In this document: piece by piece, positions 1 through 9,310 of the stretch
Layout of the letters: every line of letters begins with the position of its first letter
How positions within the stretch are numbered: the stretch's first letter is position 1
DNA from: Gemmatimonadota bacterium
GTDB taxonomy: Bacteria > Gemmatimonadota > Gemmatimonadetes > Gemmatimonadales > Gemmatimonadaceae
NCBI GenBank assembly: GCA_021413975.1
Contig: JAIOPJ010000054.1
Location: 186,001-250,000 of the forward strand
Direction of reading: 5' to 3'
Length of the DNA stretch: 64,000 bases
Translations under genes and position numbers: made by a program
Notes under the pieces: generated by a model
What the model saw: only the letters and a program-made list of their open reading frames with translations
Databases searched by the model: none
What the model was told of the DNA's origin: nothing

Positions 1-1
1 C

Positions 2-517
2 GCGCTCGGCGCGCCGCCCGCCGCGGGGGAGCTGCCGGCGTTGGAGTGGACCGTCGACCTGATCCCGTTCGCGCGGCTCTCGCCGTCCCTGGTCAGCCTG
101 CGCGGGACCGGCCAGCCCTGCCTGACGGCCGTGCTCTGCGTGCTGCGGCCCGCGGCGCGCAGCGGTTCGTCCTTCTTCCCCCCGGGGTCACCCGTCGGCT
201 TCGGCTTCACGCCGATCGGACTCACGCGCCGGTTCAACCGCGCGTCGCACGTCGCGCCGTTCGTGGGCGTGACCGGCGGGGCGCTCTGGTTCGACCGGGC
301 GGTGCCGACGACCAAGGCCTCACGCTTCAACTTCACCGCGAGTGCGGAGTTCGGCCTGAGGCTCGGGCCACCCGGCGAACCCGGGATCACGCTGAGCTAC
401 CGTTTCCATCACATCTCGAACGCCGGGACGGCGGGAGAGAACCCCGGCGTCGCCTCGCATCTCTTCTCGGTCGGGATGCACCGGCCGCGCTTCGGCGGTC
501 GACGCGACGGGAAGTGA
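2..517 (+). CDS. PagL-like lipid A 3-O-deacylase / acyloxyacyl hydrolase family, 5' truncated
   Basis: The frame is open from the window edge, so the N-terminus including any signal peptide lies outside. The last 40 residues hold the PagL signature: a His and a Ser two residues later (HHISNAG) followed by an NPG turn, matching the His-Ser pair that removes the 3-O acyl chain of lipid A. The alternating hydrophobic pattern before it suits a small outer-membrane beta-barrel. PagL lowers the inflammatory and membrane-packing properties of LPS at the cell surface. The downstream gene is convergent and only 6 bases away. The family call is good; true substrate is inferred, since barrel relatives of PagL of unknown activity are common. 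Confidence 0.7.
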   Translation, partial: ALGAPPAAGELPALEWTVDLIPFARLSPSLVSLRGTGQPCLTAVLCVLRPAARSGSSFFPPGSPVGFGFTPIGLTRRFNRASHVAPFVGVTGGALWFDRAVPTTKASRFNFTASAEFGLRLGPPGEPGITLSYRFHHISNAGTAGENPGVASHLFSVGMHRPRFGGRRDGK

Positions 518-523
518 GCTCGC

Positions 524-2281
524 TCAGCGCTTCGGCGCCGGAGAGGTGCCGGACGCCGTGCCGGACGCCGTGACGGACGCCGTGCCCGATCCAGCGGGCG
601 CGCGGAAGGTCTCCCGCCCGCCCATGACCGTGAGGACCGGCTTCGCGCGGAGCAACGCCGCCGGGTCCACGCCGATGATCTCCTCCGAGAGCACCACGAA
701 GTCGGCGAGCATCCCCGGTGCGAGCACGCCGAGCTCCTGCTCGCGGAAGGCGGCGTAGGCGGCGTCGCGCGTGTAGTGCCGGAGCGCCGCGTCGAGTCCG
801 ATCCGATGCTCGGGGAACCACCCGCCGGGCGGTGTGCCATCGGGCATCTGCCGCGTCACCGCGATCGAGATGCCGAGCATCGGGTCCATCGAGAAGACGG
901 GATAGTCGCTCCCGAAGGCCTGCACCGCGCCCGCGTCGTCGATCTCGCGGAAGGGCATCGCGTGCGACGCACGCACGGGGCCGAGGATCGGCGCGTAGTT
1001 GGTCAGCGTCGTCTCGTCGGGCCCGGCGAAGATCGCCTGCGACGACGCGATCACGCCGAGTCTCGCGAACCGCGGGATGTCCGCCGGATCGGGGACCTCG
1101 AGATGCTCGACGCGATGTCGGCGGTCGCGCGCGCCATTGCGCGATGCCGCCGCGCCGAACGCGTCGAGCGACATGCGGATCGCCCGGTCGCCGATCGCGT
1201 GCAGCTCCACCTGGATCCCCGCGCTGTCGTAGCGCGTCACGGCCTCGGCGAGTTCCGCATCGGTGAAGCGCGGCAGGCCGGTGCCGCCTCCGATCGCGTA
1301 GGGGGCGAGCATCGCCGCGGTGCCGGCGTCGACGGTGCCGTCGATCATCCCCTTCGCGATCCCGTAGCGGAGCAGGGGGCCTTGCTCGCCGTCGCGCAGC
1401 GCGACGTACGCGCGGAGCGCCGAATCGCTCGCGTCCTTGCCGAACGGCACGGCGATGCGGAAGCGCACGAGCATTGAGTCCTCGGCGATCGCGCGCTTGA
1501 ACGCCCTGGTCTCCGACGGCGAGAGCGCGTTCGCGAGCTGGAGTGCGGTGAGTCCGAACGCTGCGGCGCGATGCATCTCGTACCGGAGCGCGGCGTAGAT
1601 CTCGCCCTCGGAAGGATCGGGGAGTTGGCGGCGCACGAGCGCGCTCGCGGTCTCCTGGAGGAGTCCGGTCGGGGTGCCGTCGGCATCGCGGATGATGGCG
1701 CCGCCGGCGGGCTCCCGCGTCTCGGCACTCACCGCCGCGAGCGAGAGGGCACGCGAGTTGGCGAGTGTCTGGTGGCCATCGCGATCGGTGAGGACCACCG
1801 GCCGGTCCCCGAACGCGCCGTCGAGATAGCGGCGGTGCGCGACGTTCCGCGGGAACATGTCGGGCGTCCAGCCGCGTCCGGTGATCCAGGCGTCGGGCGG
1901 AAGCGTCGTCGCGAACTCCTGCAGACGGCGCACGACCTCGCGCTCGTCGGTGGCGCCCACGAGGTCGGCGGTGCGTCGCGTGGGGAGATGCCAATGCGCG
2001 TCGTGGAAGCCCGGGAGCAGGCGGCGCCCTCCGAGGTCCTCGACGGACGTGGCGGCGCCGGCCAGTGCGCGGACGGTGGCGTCGTCACCGATGGCGATGA
2101 TGCGGTCGCCGCGGATCGCGAGCGCAGTGGCGCCGGAACGGCTGGAGTCGCCCGTCCAGATGCGCGCGTTGACGAGGATGCGATCAGGTGGTGCGTCGCC
2201 GGTGCAGGCGAGCGTGACGGCGGCGAGCAGCGAAACGACGAACGGCGCAGTGGCGCGGCGGGCGGGACGCGGGTTGGTCAT
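524..2281 (-). CDS. amidohydrolase lipoprotein, YtcJ-like
   Basis: A 585-residue member of the amidohydrolase superfamily (YtcJ/AepA-like branch), which hydrolyses amides or esters with a metal-activated water. It begins with a lipoprotein signal, lipobox ending at Cys26, so it is probably tethered in the periplasm. The composite beta-sandwich start is followed by the metal-binding HxH at about residues 96-98 (FHDAHWHL). Further metal His appear in ELHAIG and RVEHLE, and the metal Asp in FGSDYPV. The C-terminus is a disordered Thr/Ala/Ser tail made of a 12-bp tandem repeat. Substrate cannot be predicted; close family members act on cyclic ureas or N-acyl compounds. It is divergent from the sugar dehydrogenase gene 102 bases away. 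Confidence 0.85.
   Translation of the reverse strand: MTNPRPARRATAPFVVSLLAAVTLACTGDAPPDRILVNARIWTGDSSRSGATALAIRGDRIIAIGDDATVRALAGAATSVEDLGGRRLLPGFHDAHWHLPTRRTADLVGATDEREVVRRLQEFATTLPPDAWITGRGWTPDMFPRNVAHRRYLDGAFGDRPVVLTDRDGHQTLANSRALSLAAVSAETREPAGGAIIRDADGTPTGLLQETASALVRRQLPDPSEGEIYAALRYEMHRAAAFGLTALQLANALSPSETRAFKRAIAEDSMLVRFRIAVPFGKDASDSALRAYVALRDGEQGPLLRYGIAKGMIDGTVDAGTAAMLAPYAIGGGTGLPRFTDAELAEAVTRYDSAGIQVELHAIGDRAIRMSLDAFGAAASRNGARDRRHRVEHLEVPDPADIPRFARLGVIASSQAIFAGPDETTLTNYAPILGPVRASHAMPFREIDDAGAVQAFGSDYPVFSMDPMLGISIAVTRQMPDGTPPGGWFPEHRIGLDAALRHYTRDAAYAAFREQELGVLAPGMLADFVVLSEEIIGVDPAALLRAKPVLTVMGGRETFRAPAGSGTASVTASGTASGTSPAPKR
546..581. repeat. 12-bp tandem repeat in the 3' end of the amidohydrolase gene
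   Basis: Three consecutive 12-bp units (GTGCCGGACGCC, one with a single change), followed by a partial fourth to about 593. Because 12 is a multiple of three the reading frame is kept; the amidohydrolase tail reads as repeated Gly/Val-Thr-Ala-Ser tetrapeptides. It looks like recent slippage expansion of a disordered C-terminus. Confidence 0.85.
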
Positions 2282-2383
2282 CGGGGAGAGTTATCGCCGG
2301 CGGGGCCGCGTCGGAAGCGGGGCGGGGCATCGACGGCACTCGCGCGACGCGGTATCGTGAGACAGCCTCCTTCCGGGACCGCT

Positions 2384-3535
2384 ATGCGTCCATCCTCACT
2401 GATCCTGCTCGTGGCGATCGTCGGCACCGCCTGCGCCCGCCCTGCGGCGCGTGCCGACCGGCCGGAGATCGCCTCGCCCCAGCCGGAGTCGACCGAGGGC
2501 GTGGTGCGCGCCGAGACCTATGCGACCGGCCTCGTACATCCATGGGCGCTCGCGTTCATGCCCGACGGCCGGCTGCTCGTGACCGAGCGGCCCGGTCGGC
2601 TGCGCATCGTGGGAACCGACGGCACGCTCTCGGCGCCGCTCACGGGCGTGCCCACCGTGAGCGCGGTGGGGCAGGGCGGCCTGCTCGACGTCGCGATCGA
2701 TCCGGCGTTCGCGACCGATCGCCTGGTGTACCTCTCCTTCGCCGAGCCGGACGGTGACCTCGTCGGCACCGCGGTCGCCCGCGGCACGCTCGGCGCGAGT
2801 GGCCTCGAGAACGTGACGGTGATCTATCGTCAGCGACCGAAGGTGAAGGGGAACGGGCACTTCGGCTCGCGCCTCGTGTTCGCCAAGGACGGCACGCTCT
2901 TCATCACGCAGGGCGAGCGGCAGAACTACCGCGACCGTGCGCAGGACCTCCGGCAGGGGCTGGGGAAGTTCATGCGCATCAATCCTGACGGCTCCATCCC
3001 CGCGGACAATCCGTTCGTCGGGCGCGACGACGCCCAGCCCGGGATCTGGTCGTACGGGCATCGCAACGGTCAGGCGGCGGCGCTCGATCCCGTGACGGGC
3101 CAGCTCTGGACGGTCGAGCATGGCGCGCGCGGCGGTGACGAACTGAATCACCCCGAGCGAGGGAGGAACTACGGTTGGCCGGTGATCACCTACGGCCGCG
3201 ACTACTCCGGCGCGTCGATCGGCATCGGCACGGCGAAGGAAGGCATGGAGCAGCCCGTCTACTACTGGGACCCGGTCATCGCGCCGTCGGGCATGACCTT
3301 CTACACCGGGGACGCGATCCCCGGGTGGAAGGGGAGCATCCTCATCGGCTCGATGACGCCGGGTGCGCTCGTGCGCCTCGAACTCAGGGACGGGCGGGTG
3401 GTGAAGGAGGAGCGGTACCTGGGCGACCTGCGGGAGCGGATCCGCGATGTGCAGCAGGGGCCGGACGGGTTCGTGTACGTGGTGACCGACAACCCGAACG
3501 GACGCGTGCTGCGCGTGCGGCCGGTCACTCCCTGA
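2384..3535 (+). CDS. PQQ-dependent aldose sugar dehydrogenase, YliI-like lipoprotein
   Basis: A 383-residue soluble quinoprotein of the glucose/sorbosone dehydrogenase family, oxidising aldoses in the periplasm with PQQ and Ca2+. The ATG at 2384 gives a lipoprotein signal with Cys17 in GTAC; longer in-frame extensions run into the divergent gene and were dropped. Family landmarks visible are the [11 protein letters not shown] start of the six-bladed propeller, the [12 protein letters not shown] segment, [10 protein letters not shown] with the catalytic-type His, the [11 protein letters not shown] motif and the WSYGHRNGQ block. Length is normal for the family. No PQQ biosynthesis genes occur in this window, so the cofactor source is unknown. 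Confidence 0.88.
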   Translation: MRPSSLILLVAIVGTACARPAARADRPEIASPQPESTEGVVRAETYATGLVHPWALAFMPDGRLLVTERPGRLRIVGTDGTLSAPLTGVPTVSAVGQGGLLDVAIDPAFATDRLVYLSFAEPDGDLVGTAVARGTLGASGLENVTVIYRQRPKVKGNGHFGSRLVFAKDGTLFITQGERQNYRDRAQDLRQGLGKFMRINPDGSIPADNPFVGRDDAQPGIWSYGHRNGQAAALDPVTGQLWTVEHGARGGDELNHPERGRNYGWPVITYGRDYSGASIGIGTAKEGMEQPVYYWDPVIAPSGMTFYTGDAIPGWKGSILIGSMTPGALVRLELRDGRVVKEERYLGDLRERIRDVQQGPDGFVYVVTDNPNGRVLRVRPVTP

Positions 3536-3575
3536 TCAGCGGCGATCGCGGCGGTCTCTCCGCCCCGGCCGTGCC

Positions 3576-4817
3576 TCAGGTCAGCAGCGCCGTCGCCAGC
3601 CCGAGGAAGAGCCCCATGCTCGCCACGTCGGTCGCCGTGGTGAGGAAGATGCTCGACGCCGTCGCCGGGTCGGCGCCCACGCGGCGGAGCGTGAGCGGGA
3701 TCAATGCACCGGCGATCCCGCTGACCACGCAGCTCGCCGTCATCGCGAGGGCGACGATGCCGGCGAGACCCAGGGCGTTGGCATTCCCCTGCGAGCGCGC
3801 GACGACGAACATGCCGGCTCCCGCGGTGAGTCCCACGAGCGCGCCGTTCACCAATCCGAGCAATGCCTCCTTGGCGACGAGCGCGCGCTCGGTGCCGGCC
3901 TTGAGCTCGCCCAGCGTGAGCCCACGCAGCGTGACGGCGAGCGCCTGACAGCCGGTGTTCCCGGACTGGCCCGCGAGCACCGGCAGGAAGAGCGCCAGGA
4001 TGACCATCTGGTCGAGCGTCTGCTGGAAGATGCCGACCACGCCGGCCGCGAGGAACGCCGTGAGCAGGTTGAGCTGCAGCCAGGGGTGACGGAACCTCAG
4101 GCTGCGCGACCAGGGCGTGAGCAGGCGCTCCTCCTCCGCGACACCGACCATGCGGCCGGGCTGGGCGCTGAACTCGACGGCCTGCTCCTCGAACATCGCA
4201 CTGCCGCGCACCTGACCGACGAGCAGGCCGGCGTCGTCGGTGACCGGGTAGACCGGATAGTGGCGGTGCACGACGAGGCGCATCGCCTCGTCGAGCGGCA
4301 TCGAGGCCTTGAGCGCGAAGACGTCGCGCAGCATGAGGCTCTCGAGCGTCGCGTCGTCGTCCTCGGAGACGACGAGGTCGCGCATGGTCACGACGCCGAC
4401 GATGCGGCCCGCGTCGTCGAGGACGAAGAGGTAGGTGAGCATCACCCGCTTGGCGAGCTCGCGCACCCGCTGCGTGGCCTGTCGCACGGTCTCGCGCGGA
4501 CGGAAGATCGCCGGCGTCGGCTCCATCAGCCGCCCGATGCTGTCCTCCGCGAACGTGAGGTTGCGCGACCACTGCGCCGTGACCTCGTGCGGTGCGATCG
4601 CGAACATCGACGTGCGGCGCTCGGGTTCGAGCTCCGGGATGATGTCGCTCGCGACCGACGGATTGATCTGTTGCAGCACCTCGGCCATGAGCGCGTCGGG
4701 GTACTGCTCGAGCGCGTCCGCGGCCTCGGCGGGACCGAGCTTCACGATCTGCGAGGCGAGGCGGTCGGCCTCGCCGGGGTTCGCGGACTTCACGCCGCGC
4801 GGCTTCCCTTCGTCCAC
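3576..4817 (-). CDS. mgtE: MgtE-family magnesium transporter
   Basis: Mg2+ channel/transporter of the inner membrane. With this start it has 413 residues: an MgtE_N helical superhelix (to about 125), two CBS domains (about 130-255) that gate the channel by sensing Mg2+, and a C-terminal membrane domain of about five helices (from 270) with the conserved LPVLAGQSGNTGCQ segment. I chose GTG at 4817 because GGAGCAGG lies just upstream and the protein then begins where the family does; an in-frame ATG at 4928 would add 37 atypical residues and overlap the divergent gene. An aspartate-rich CBS region fits cation sensing. It faces the convergent sugar dehydrogenase. Confidence 0.85.
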   Translation of the reverse strand: MDEGKPRGVKSANPGEADRLASQIVKLGPAEAADALEQYPDALMAEVLQQINPSVASDIIPELEPERRTSMFAIAPHEVTAQWSRNLTFAEDSIGRLMEPTPAIFRPRETVRQATQRVRELAKRVMLTYLFVLDDAGRIVGVVTMRDLVVSEDDDATLESLMLRDVFALKASMPLDEAMRLVVHRHYPVYPVTDDAGLLVGQVRGSAMFEEQAVEFSAQPGRMVGVAEEERLLTPWSRSLRFRHPWLQLNLLTAFLAAGVVGIFQQTLDQMVILALFLPVLAGQSGNTGCQALAVTLRGLTLGELKAGTERALVAKEALLGLVNGALVGLTAGAGMFVVARSQGNANALGLAGIVALAMTASCVVSGIAGALIPLTLRRVGADPATASSIFLTTATDVASMGLFLGLATALLT

Positions 4818-4926
4818 AGCCCTGCTCCGGTAGAGGGTCGTCTGCGGGGAGGAAGATGGGCGATGCACGCGAGCGACGACAGGGGAGCGCCTCGCCAATC
4901 GCGAGCCATTCGCCGACATTATTGCC

Positions 4927-6012
4927 ATGCGTCGTCCTGCGGTGGTCCTCCTCGCCCTGCTCCTGCTCGGCCTCGTCTACCTCGCCGCCTGGCCGGTGCC
5001 GGTGTCGCCGGTCGCGTGGACGGCACCGGCGAACCCCGGACTCGTCGGTGCGTTCGCCGCGGACTCCGCGCTCTCGGGTCTCACGGCGCTGAGCCTCGGC
5101 GGCCACCAGGGCCCCGAGAGCGTGGCGCGCGACCGGGCCGGCCGCATCTACGTCTCCACGCGCGACGGCACGATCCTGCGCTTCGCTCCCGACGCCGGCG
5201 TCGGCGACCCGGCCCAAGCCTGGGCGAACACCGGTGGCCGTCCGCTGGGCCTCGTGTTCGACACGGCGGGCACGCTCTTCGTCACCGATGGCGAGCGCGG
5301 TCTCCTCGCCGTCGACACCAGCGGCGCGGTGCGTCTGCTCGCCGACTCCGCCGACGGCACGCGGATCGAGTTCGCCGACGACCTCGACGTCGCCGCGAAC
5401 GGGAAGGTCTACTTCTCCGATGCCTCGACCAAGTTCGGCGTGCGTGCGCAGAGCGACGAGGACGCGAGCCTCCTCGACGTGATCGAGCATGGCGGTCACG
5501 GCCGCCTCATCGAGTGGGACCCGGCGACCGGGAAGGCGACCGTCCTGCTGGCGGGGATCGACTTCGCCAACGGCGTCGCGATGACACCGGACCAACAGGC
5601 GGTGCTGCTCTGCGAGACGGGCCACTACCGGATCCTGCGCGTGGGCGTCGCCGGCGCGGACCGCGGGCGCTCCACCCCCGTCATCGAGGCGCTGCCGGGC
5701 TTCCCCGACAACATCTCGCGCGCCGGCGACGACCGGTACTGGGTCGCGCTCTTCGCGCCGCGCAACGCGCTGCTCGACCGGCTCTCCGGATCGCCGAACC
5801 TGCGGAAGGTGCTGCTGCGCATCCCGCGCGCGCTGCGTCCGAAGGCGGAGGAGTACGGTCACATCATCGTCATCGATGCCAGCGGCAAGGTCCTCGACGA
5901 CCGACAGGATCCCACCGGGAGTTACCCCAAGATGACCGATGTGCTGGAGACCGAGCGGTATCTCTACATCGGGAGCCTGCAGGGCGGCGTGCTGGCGAGG
6001 GTGCCGCGATGA
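4927..6012 (+). CDS. SMP-30/gluconolactonase or strictosidine-synthase-like beta-propeller protein
   Basis: A 361-residue six-bladed propeller protein with an N-terminal membrane anchor or uncleaved signal (hydrophobic residues 6-22). The repeated blade motifs (GRIYVSTRDG, GLVFDTAGTLFVTDG, FADDLDVAANGKVYFSDAS, NGVAMTPD) and the EFADDLDV and FPDNIS elements match the strictosidine-synthase-like/APMAP branch of the SMP-30 family, whose bacterial members are lactonases or arylesterases. Its stop overlaps the next start as ATGA, so it is co-translated with the methyltransferase downstream. The substrate cannot be read from sequence. Confidence 0.78.
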   Translation: MRRPAVVLLALLLLGLVYLAAWPVPVSPVAWTAPANPGLVGAFAADSALSGLTALSLGGHQGPESVARDRAGRIYVSTRDGTILRFAPDAGVGDPAQAWANTGGRPLGLVFDTAGTLFVTDGERGLLAVDTSGAVRLLADSADGTRIEFADDLDVAANGKVYFSDASTKFGVRAQSDEDASLLDVIEHGGHGRLIEWDPATGKATVLLAGIDFANGVAMTPDQQAVLLCETGHYRILRVGVAGADRGRSTPVIEALPGFPDNISRAGDDRYWVALFAPRNALLDRLSGSPNLRKVLLRIPRALRPKAEEYGHIIVIDASGKVLDDRQDPTGSYPKMTDVLETERYLYIGSLQGGVLARVPR

Positions 6013-6773
6013 CCCTGCCCGACACCCGCGCCTACGACGGCGACTTCTATGCCGACCACGCGGAGAGTTCCCCGCGCTCGGCGGCCGCGGTGCTGCCGCT
6101 GGTCTACCGCATCTTCCGGCCGGAGCGCGTGATCGACATCGGTTGCGGTCAGGGCTCGTGGCTCGCCGCCGCCGAACAGTTGGGGAGCACGGTGCTCACC
6201 GGACTCGACGGCCCCTGGGTCGACCGCGCCCAGCTGCGCAGCGCGCGGATCGATTTCCGGCCGACCGACCTCGCCGGCGCGATCACCATCGAGCAGCGCC
6301 ACGATCTCTGCATCTCGGTCGAGGTCGCCGAGCACCTCCCGGCAGCGAGCGCCGACGGGTTCGTGGATGCGCTCTGCGGCGCCGCCGATGTGGTGCTCTT
6401 CAGTGCCGCGGTGCCGCTCCAGGGTGGGACCGAGCATGTGAACGAGGAGCGCGCGTCCCGTTGGGCCGCCAGATTCGGTGCGCGCGGATACGAGTGCTTC
6501 GACCTCGTGCGCGGCGCGGTCTGGGACGACGAGCGCGTGGCCTGGTGGTACCGGCAGAACGCGTTCGTCTACGTGGCGAGGTCGTCACCGCGCTTCGCCG
6601 CGTTCGCGGCCGCTCCGCTCCCGCCTCCGCCACGCGACGTCGTACATCCCGCCGCGTTCGAGGAGAAGGTCGCATGGCTCACCGCCGAGCAGGCGCGCCT
6701 CCGGCAGTGGGTCGAGCATCCGTCGCTCGCTCAGGCGCTGCGTACCGCCTGGCGGGCGATCTCCGGCGGATAG
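6009..6773 (+). CDS. SAM-dependent methyltransferase, class I
   Basis: A 254-residue protein starting at the ATG that overlaps the previous stop by four bases. The class I SAM-binding motif is clear (VIDIGCGQGSWL, about residues 38-49), then an acidic motif II (LTGLDGPWVD) and motif IV around CISVEVAEHLP, typical of Methyltransf_23-type enzymes acting on small molecules or sugar intermediates. The C-terminal 60 residues are proline-rich then helical. The pairing with the propeller protein is suggestive of a joint pathway, but neither substrate is evident. Confidence 0.78.
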   Translation: MTLPDTRAYDGDFYADHAESSPRSAAAVLPLVYRIFRPERVIDIGCGQGSWLAAAEQLGSTVLTGLDGPWVDRAQLRSARIDFRPTDLAGAITIEQRHDLCISVEVAEHLPAASADGFVDALCGAADVVLFSAAVPLQGGTEHVNEERASRWAARFGARGYECFDLVRGAVWDDERVAWWYRQNAFVYVARSSPRFAAFAAAPLPPPPRDVVHPAAFEEKVAWLTAEQARLRQWVEHPSLAQALRTAWRAISGG

Positions 6774-6838
6774 CTCCACGTTCGAAGCGGTCCAGCGCGA
6801 CGTCCACCGTCCTTTCCAGTCGACCCGAGGTACGCCCG

Positions 6839-7261
6839 ATGCCCACGCTCCCGCCGTTCGCCCGTTCGTTCGTCGCCGTGATGGCCGGCATGGTCGTGGC
6901 GGTCACCGTCGTCTCGATCGGCGATCTCGTCGCCGGGACCTTCCACCCGCTGCCGGCCGGATTCGACATGGGCGACATGGCGCAGGTGCGCGCCCACGCC
7001 GCGGCGGCTCCCTTGTCGGCGATGCTGATCGTCCTCGCCGGCTGGATCCTCGGCCCGTTCGCCGGGGGACTCGTGGCGTCCAGGGTCGCCGCGCGGAGCC
7101 GCCGCCAGTACGCCTGGATCATCGCGGGCGTGCTGCTCGCCGCGACACTCGCCAACCTGCGCGCGCTCCCGCATCCGGCGTGGATGGTGGTGGGCGCCCT
7201 GATCGGCGTGCCGGCCGCCGGATGGTCGGCGGCGCGTCTCGCTCCACGCGACGAGGCCTGA
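6839..7261 (+). CDS. small integral membrane protein, unknown function
   Basis: A 140-residue protein with about four predicted membrane helices (residues 12-32, 58-78, 88-105 and 112-128) and a short charged C-terminus. Helices contain glycine-rich packing motifs such as GPFAGGLVASRVAARSRR and GALIGVPAAGW. I do not recognise a named family. The gene stands between the methyltransferase and a convergent lipase, with a hairpin immediately after its stop. Confidence 0.6.
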   Translation: MPTLPPFARSFVAVMAGMVVAVTVVSIGDLVAGTFHPLPAGFDMGDMAQVRAHAAAAPLSAMLIVLAGWILGPFAGGLVASRVAARSRRQYAWIIAGVLLAATLANLRALPHPAWMVVGALIGVPAAGWSAARLAPRDEA

Positions 7262-7287
7262 GGCGATCCCCCCGCCTCGCGATCGCC
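7262..7287. terminator. hairpin between convergent genes
   Basis: Seven-base arms GGCGATC (7262-7268) and GATCGCC (7281-7287) with a 12-base loop fill the whole gap between two convergent stop codons. There is no T tract, so bidirectional termination is inferred from position only. Confidence 0.4.
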
Positions 7288-7288
7288 G

Positions 7289-8131
7289 TCAGGCGGTGCG
7301 TCGCGGGTCGAGCCAGGCGTCGAGCGCGGCGAACACCGGGGTCGCGTCACGCTCGTTGAGGATCTCGTGATAGAGGCCGTCGAAGCACTTCGCGCTGAGT
7401 GCCACGGCCGGCGCCGCCGCCGCGAAGGCGGCGCTCCCGCGCGGAGACACGAGCTTGTCGTCTCCCGCCCACAGCAGCAGTGTCGGCACCGGCCACCGAC
7501 CGGCGCGCGCGAGCACCGCCTTGCCGCCCTTGACCAGCGCGTGGGCGAGCCGGGCCGTGACCCGGTCATGCACGAGCGGATCGTCGATATAGGCCCGCAC
7601 CACCGCGGGGTCGTGCGAGATCCTGGTCGCGTCCAGATGGTTGCTCATCGCGAGGTCTGGGACGAGCGCGAACCCCACCGCCAGTTGCAGTCGCTGGGCG
7701 AAGCCGAGCCCCGCGTCGAGGGCGGGTGACGAGAGCACCAGTGCATCCACCGCGCCGCGCGACTCGGCGACGAACTGCGCCGCGACGAGCCCGCCCATGC
7801 TGTGGCCGAGGAGGACGAAGGGGCGCGCGGGCGAGGCGGCACGCACGGCGGCGATCACGCGCGACAGGTCATCCAGGAGGTCGTCGGCCTCCCTCAGGGC
7901 CCCGCGCTTGCCCGGCGAGGCGCCGTGCCCGCGCTGGTCATAGCCGTGCACGTCCCAGCCGCGCGCGACGAGGTGCGCCGCGACATGGTCATAGCGCCCG
8001 ATGTGCTCGCCGAGACCGTGGACGATCAGCAGGGTCCCGCGCACCTGGCCGACCGCGGGCCAGTGGCGCAGGACGAGGTCGAGCGCGTCACGGGTGCGGA
8101 CGGTCGTCGGAAGGGGCGTGGAGGATGTCAC
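7289..8131 (-). CDS. alpha/beta hydrolase, monoacylglycerol lipase-like
   Basis: A 280-residue serine hydrolase. It shows the HGLGEH oxyanion-side motif near residue 34, the GYDQRGHGAS segment typical of monoacylglycerol lipase and lysophospholipase (hydrolase_4) proteins, and the nucleophile elbow GHSMGG at about residue 110. The acid lies in LLLWAGDDKLVSP and the catalytic His in DGLYHEILNE near the end. No signal peptide, so probably cytoplasmic. It likely hydrolyses monoglycerides or lysolipids. Convergent with the small membrane protein gene. Confidence 0.85.
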   Translation of the reverse strand: MTSSTPLPTTVRTRDALDLVLRHWPAVGQVRGTLLIVHGLGEHIGRYDHVAAHLVARGWDVHGYDQRGHGASPGKRGALREADDLLDDLSRVIAAVRAASPARPFVLLGHSMGGLVAAQFVAESRGAVDALVLSSPALDAGLGFAQRLQLAVGFALVPDLAMSNHLDATRISHDPAVVRAYIDDPLVHDRVTARLAHALVKGGKAVLARAGRWPVPTLLLWAGDDKLVSPRGSAAFAAAAPAVALSAKCFDGLYHEILNERDATPVFAALDAWLDPRRTA

Positions 8132-8239
8132 GATGTGTGCGGCTGGCGTCCGCGGGGGACGCTGGTGAGTTTTCGGGGTAGCACCGGGTAAGATGGCGCG
8201 TGCCGCGCCCTCGTGGACAGGTCTCCGACGGAGTCAGCG

Positions 8240-8539
8240 ATGATCACATACGAGGTCACGGCCACGGTGCGCGACGATCTGCGGTCGCGCTACGAGGTCT
8301 TCATGCGCGAGCGTCACATCCCCGACGTGCTGCTCACGGGGCTCTTCGCGGGTGCGCACTTCTTCCGTGGCGACGACGGTCGGTTCCGGACGCGCTACGA
8401 GCTGGCCGATCGGCCTTCGCTGGAGCGCTACCTCGGGACCCATGCCGCGCGATTGCGGGCCGATCTCGCGGCGCACTTCCCGGAGGGCGTGGAGCTGGCG
8501 CGCGATGTCTGGAGCGAGCTGCGCGCGTGGCCGCATTGA
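8240..8539 (+). CDS. DUF4286 family protein
   Basis: A 99-residue cytoplasmic protein beginning MITYEV, resembling the ferredoxin-like DUF4286 family (dimeric alpha/beta barrel fold): beta strand at the start, the helix YEVFMRERHIPDVL, then FRTRYEL and a C-terminal helical half. Function is unknown. An upstream in-frame start at 8213 would add nine residues that do not look native. The lipase gene downstream begins inside its last codons, implying translational coupling. Confidence 0.65.
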   Translation: MITYEVTATVRDDLRSRYEVFMRERHIPDVLLTGLFAGAHFFRGDDGRFRTRYELADRPSLERYLGTHAARLRADLAAHFPEGVELARDVWSELRAWPH

Positions 8540-9294
8540 GTCCTGGGCCCTTCCGTGCCGTGCTCTGGCGGGTCGTGCTGATGCTCGCGTGGATCGCGCC
8601 CGCACTGCGCGCGCAGGGGCGCACCGCGCCTCCCTCCGCGTGGCCGCACGATCCGCTCGCGCCGCACGAGCTGGTGGTGCTCGCGCACGGCATGGGACGC
8701 ACGCCGGTCTCCATGGCGCCCCTCCGGCGTGCGCTCGAGGCCGAAGGCTACGAGGTGATGAGTTTCCGCTACTCGAGCTACTGCTGCACCATCGCCGAGA
8801 TCGGCGAGCGTCTGCGTCGCGAACTCGCGGCCACGATCGGACCGCAGCACACCCGTGTGCACTTCGTCGGTCACAGCCTCGGCAACATCGTGATCCGCTA
8901 TGTGCTCACGCGCGACACGCTCCCGCCGCGCGTGGGCCGCGTGGTGATGCTCGCGCCGCCCAACCAGGGGGCGCATGCGGCCAACACCTTCGCGCCGATC
9001 GTGGGGTGGCTCCTCCGGCCCGTCTCCGAACTCGGCTCCGACAGCGCCTCGACCGTGCGGCGACTGCCGCGAGTGAAGGACGTGACGATCGGCGTGATCG
9101 CCGGGCGCGACGATCGCACGGTGAAGATCCCCGAGACGCACCTCGCCGAGGAGTCGGCGCATCTCGTGGTGGGGGGCGGGCATTCGTTCATCATGAGCCG
9201 CCGGGACGTCAAGGAGCAGGTGATCGTGTTCCTGCGAACGGGCGCGTTCGCGATGGGCACCTCGGTTCCTGTCGCGACCTCCCGGGTGCCCTGA
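8527..9294 (+). CDS. secreted lipase-like alpha/beta hydrolase
   Basis: A 255-residue hydrolase started at GTG 8527, which overlaps the previous gene by 13 bases and supplies a signal peptide ending near ALRAQ. The oxyanion motif is LAHGMGR, the nucleophile elbow FVGHSLGN is at about residue 118, followed by MLAPPNQGAHAAN, which is typical of triacylglycerol lipases and PGAP1-like esterases. Asp in GRDDRTV and His in GGGHSF complete a plausible triad. It is likely periplasmic and acts on lipid esters. Confidence 0.8.
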   Translation: MAALSPGPFRAVLWRVVLMLAWIAPALRAQGRTAPPSAWPHDPLAPHELVVLAHGMGRTPVSMAPLRRALEAEGYEVMSFRYSSYCCTIAEIGERLRRELAATIGPQHTRVHFVGHSLGNIVIRYVLTRDTLPPRVGRVVMLAPPNQGAHAANTFAPIVGWLLRPVSELGSDSASTVRRLPRVKDVTIGVIAGRDDRTVKIPETHLAEESAHLVVGGGHSFIMSRRDVKEQVIVFLRTGAFAMGTSVPVATSRVP

Positions 9295-9310
9295 GGCCAC
9301 GGAGATCGCC

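Noticed and set aside
4817-4928. 37-residue N-terminal extension of MgtE from ATG 4928
   Set aside because: Sequence is Ser/Arg-rich, absent from the family and overlaps the divergent gene; GTG 4817 has a Shine-Dalgarno sequence.
3301-5862. 853-codon minus-strand frame across MgtE and the propeller gene
   Set aside because: It is an antisense or shifted shadow, Arg- and Ala-rich with no domain; both strands of this high-GC DNA are open for long stretches.
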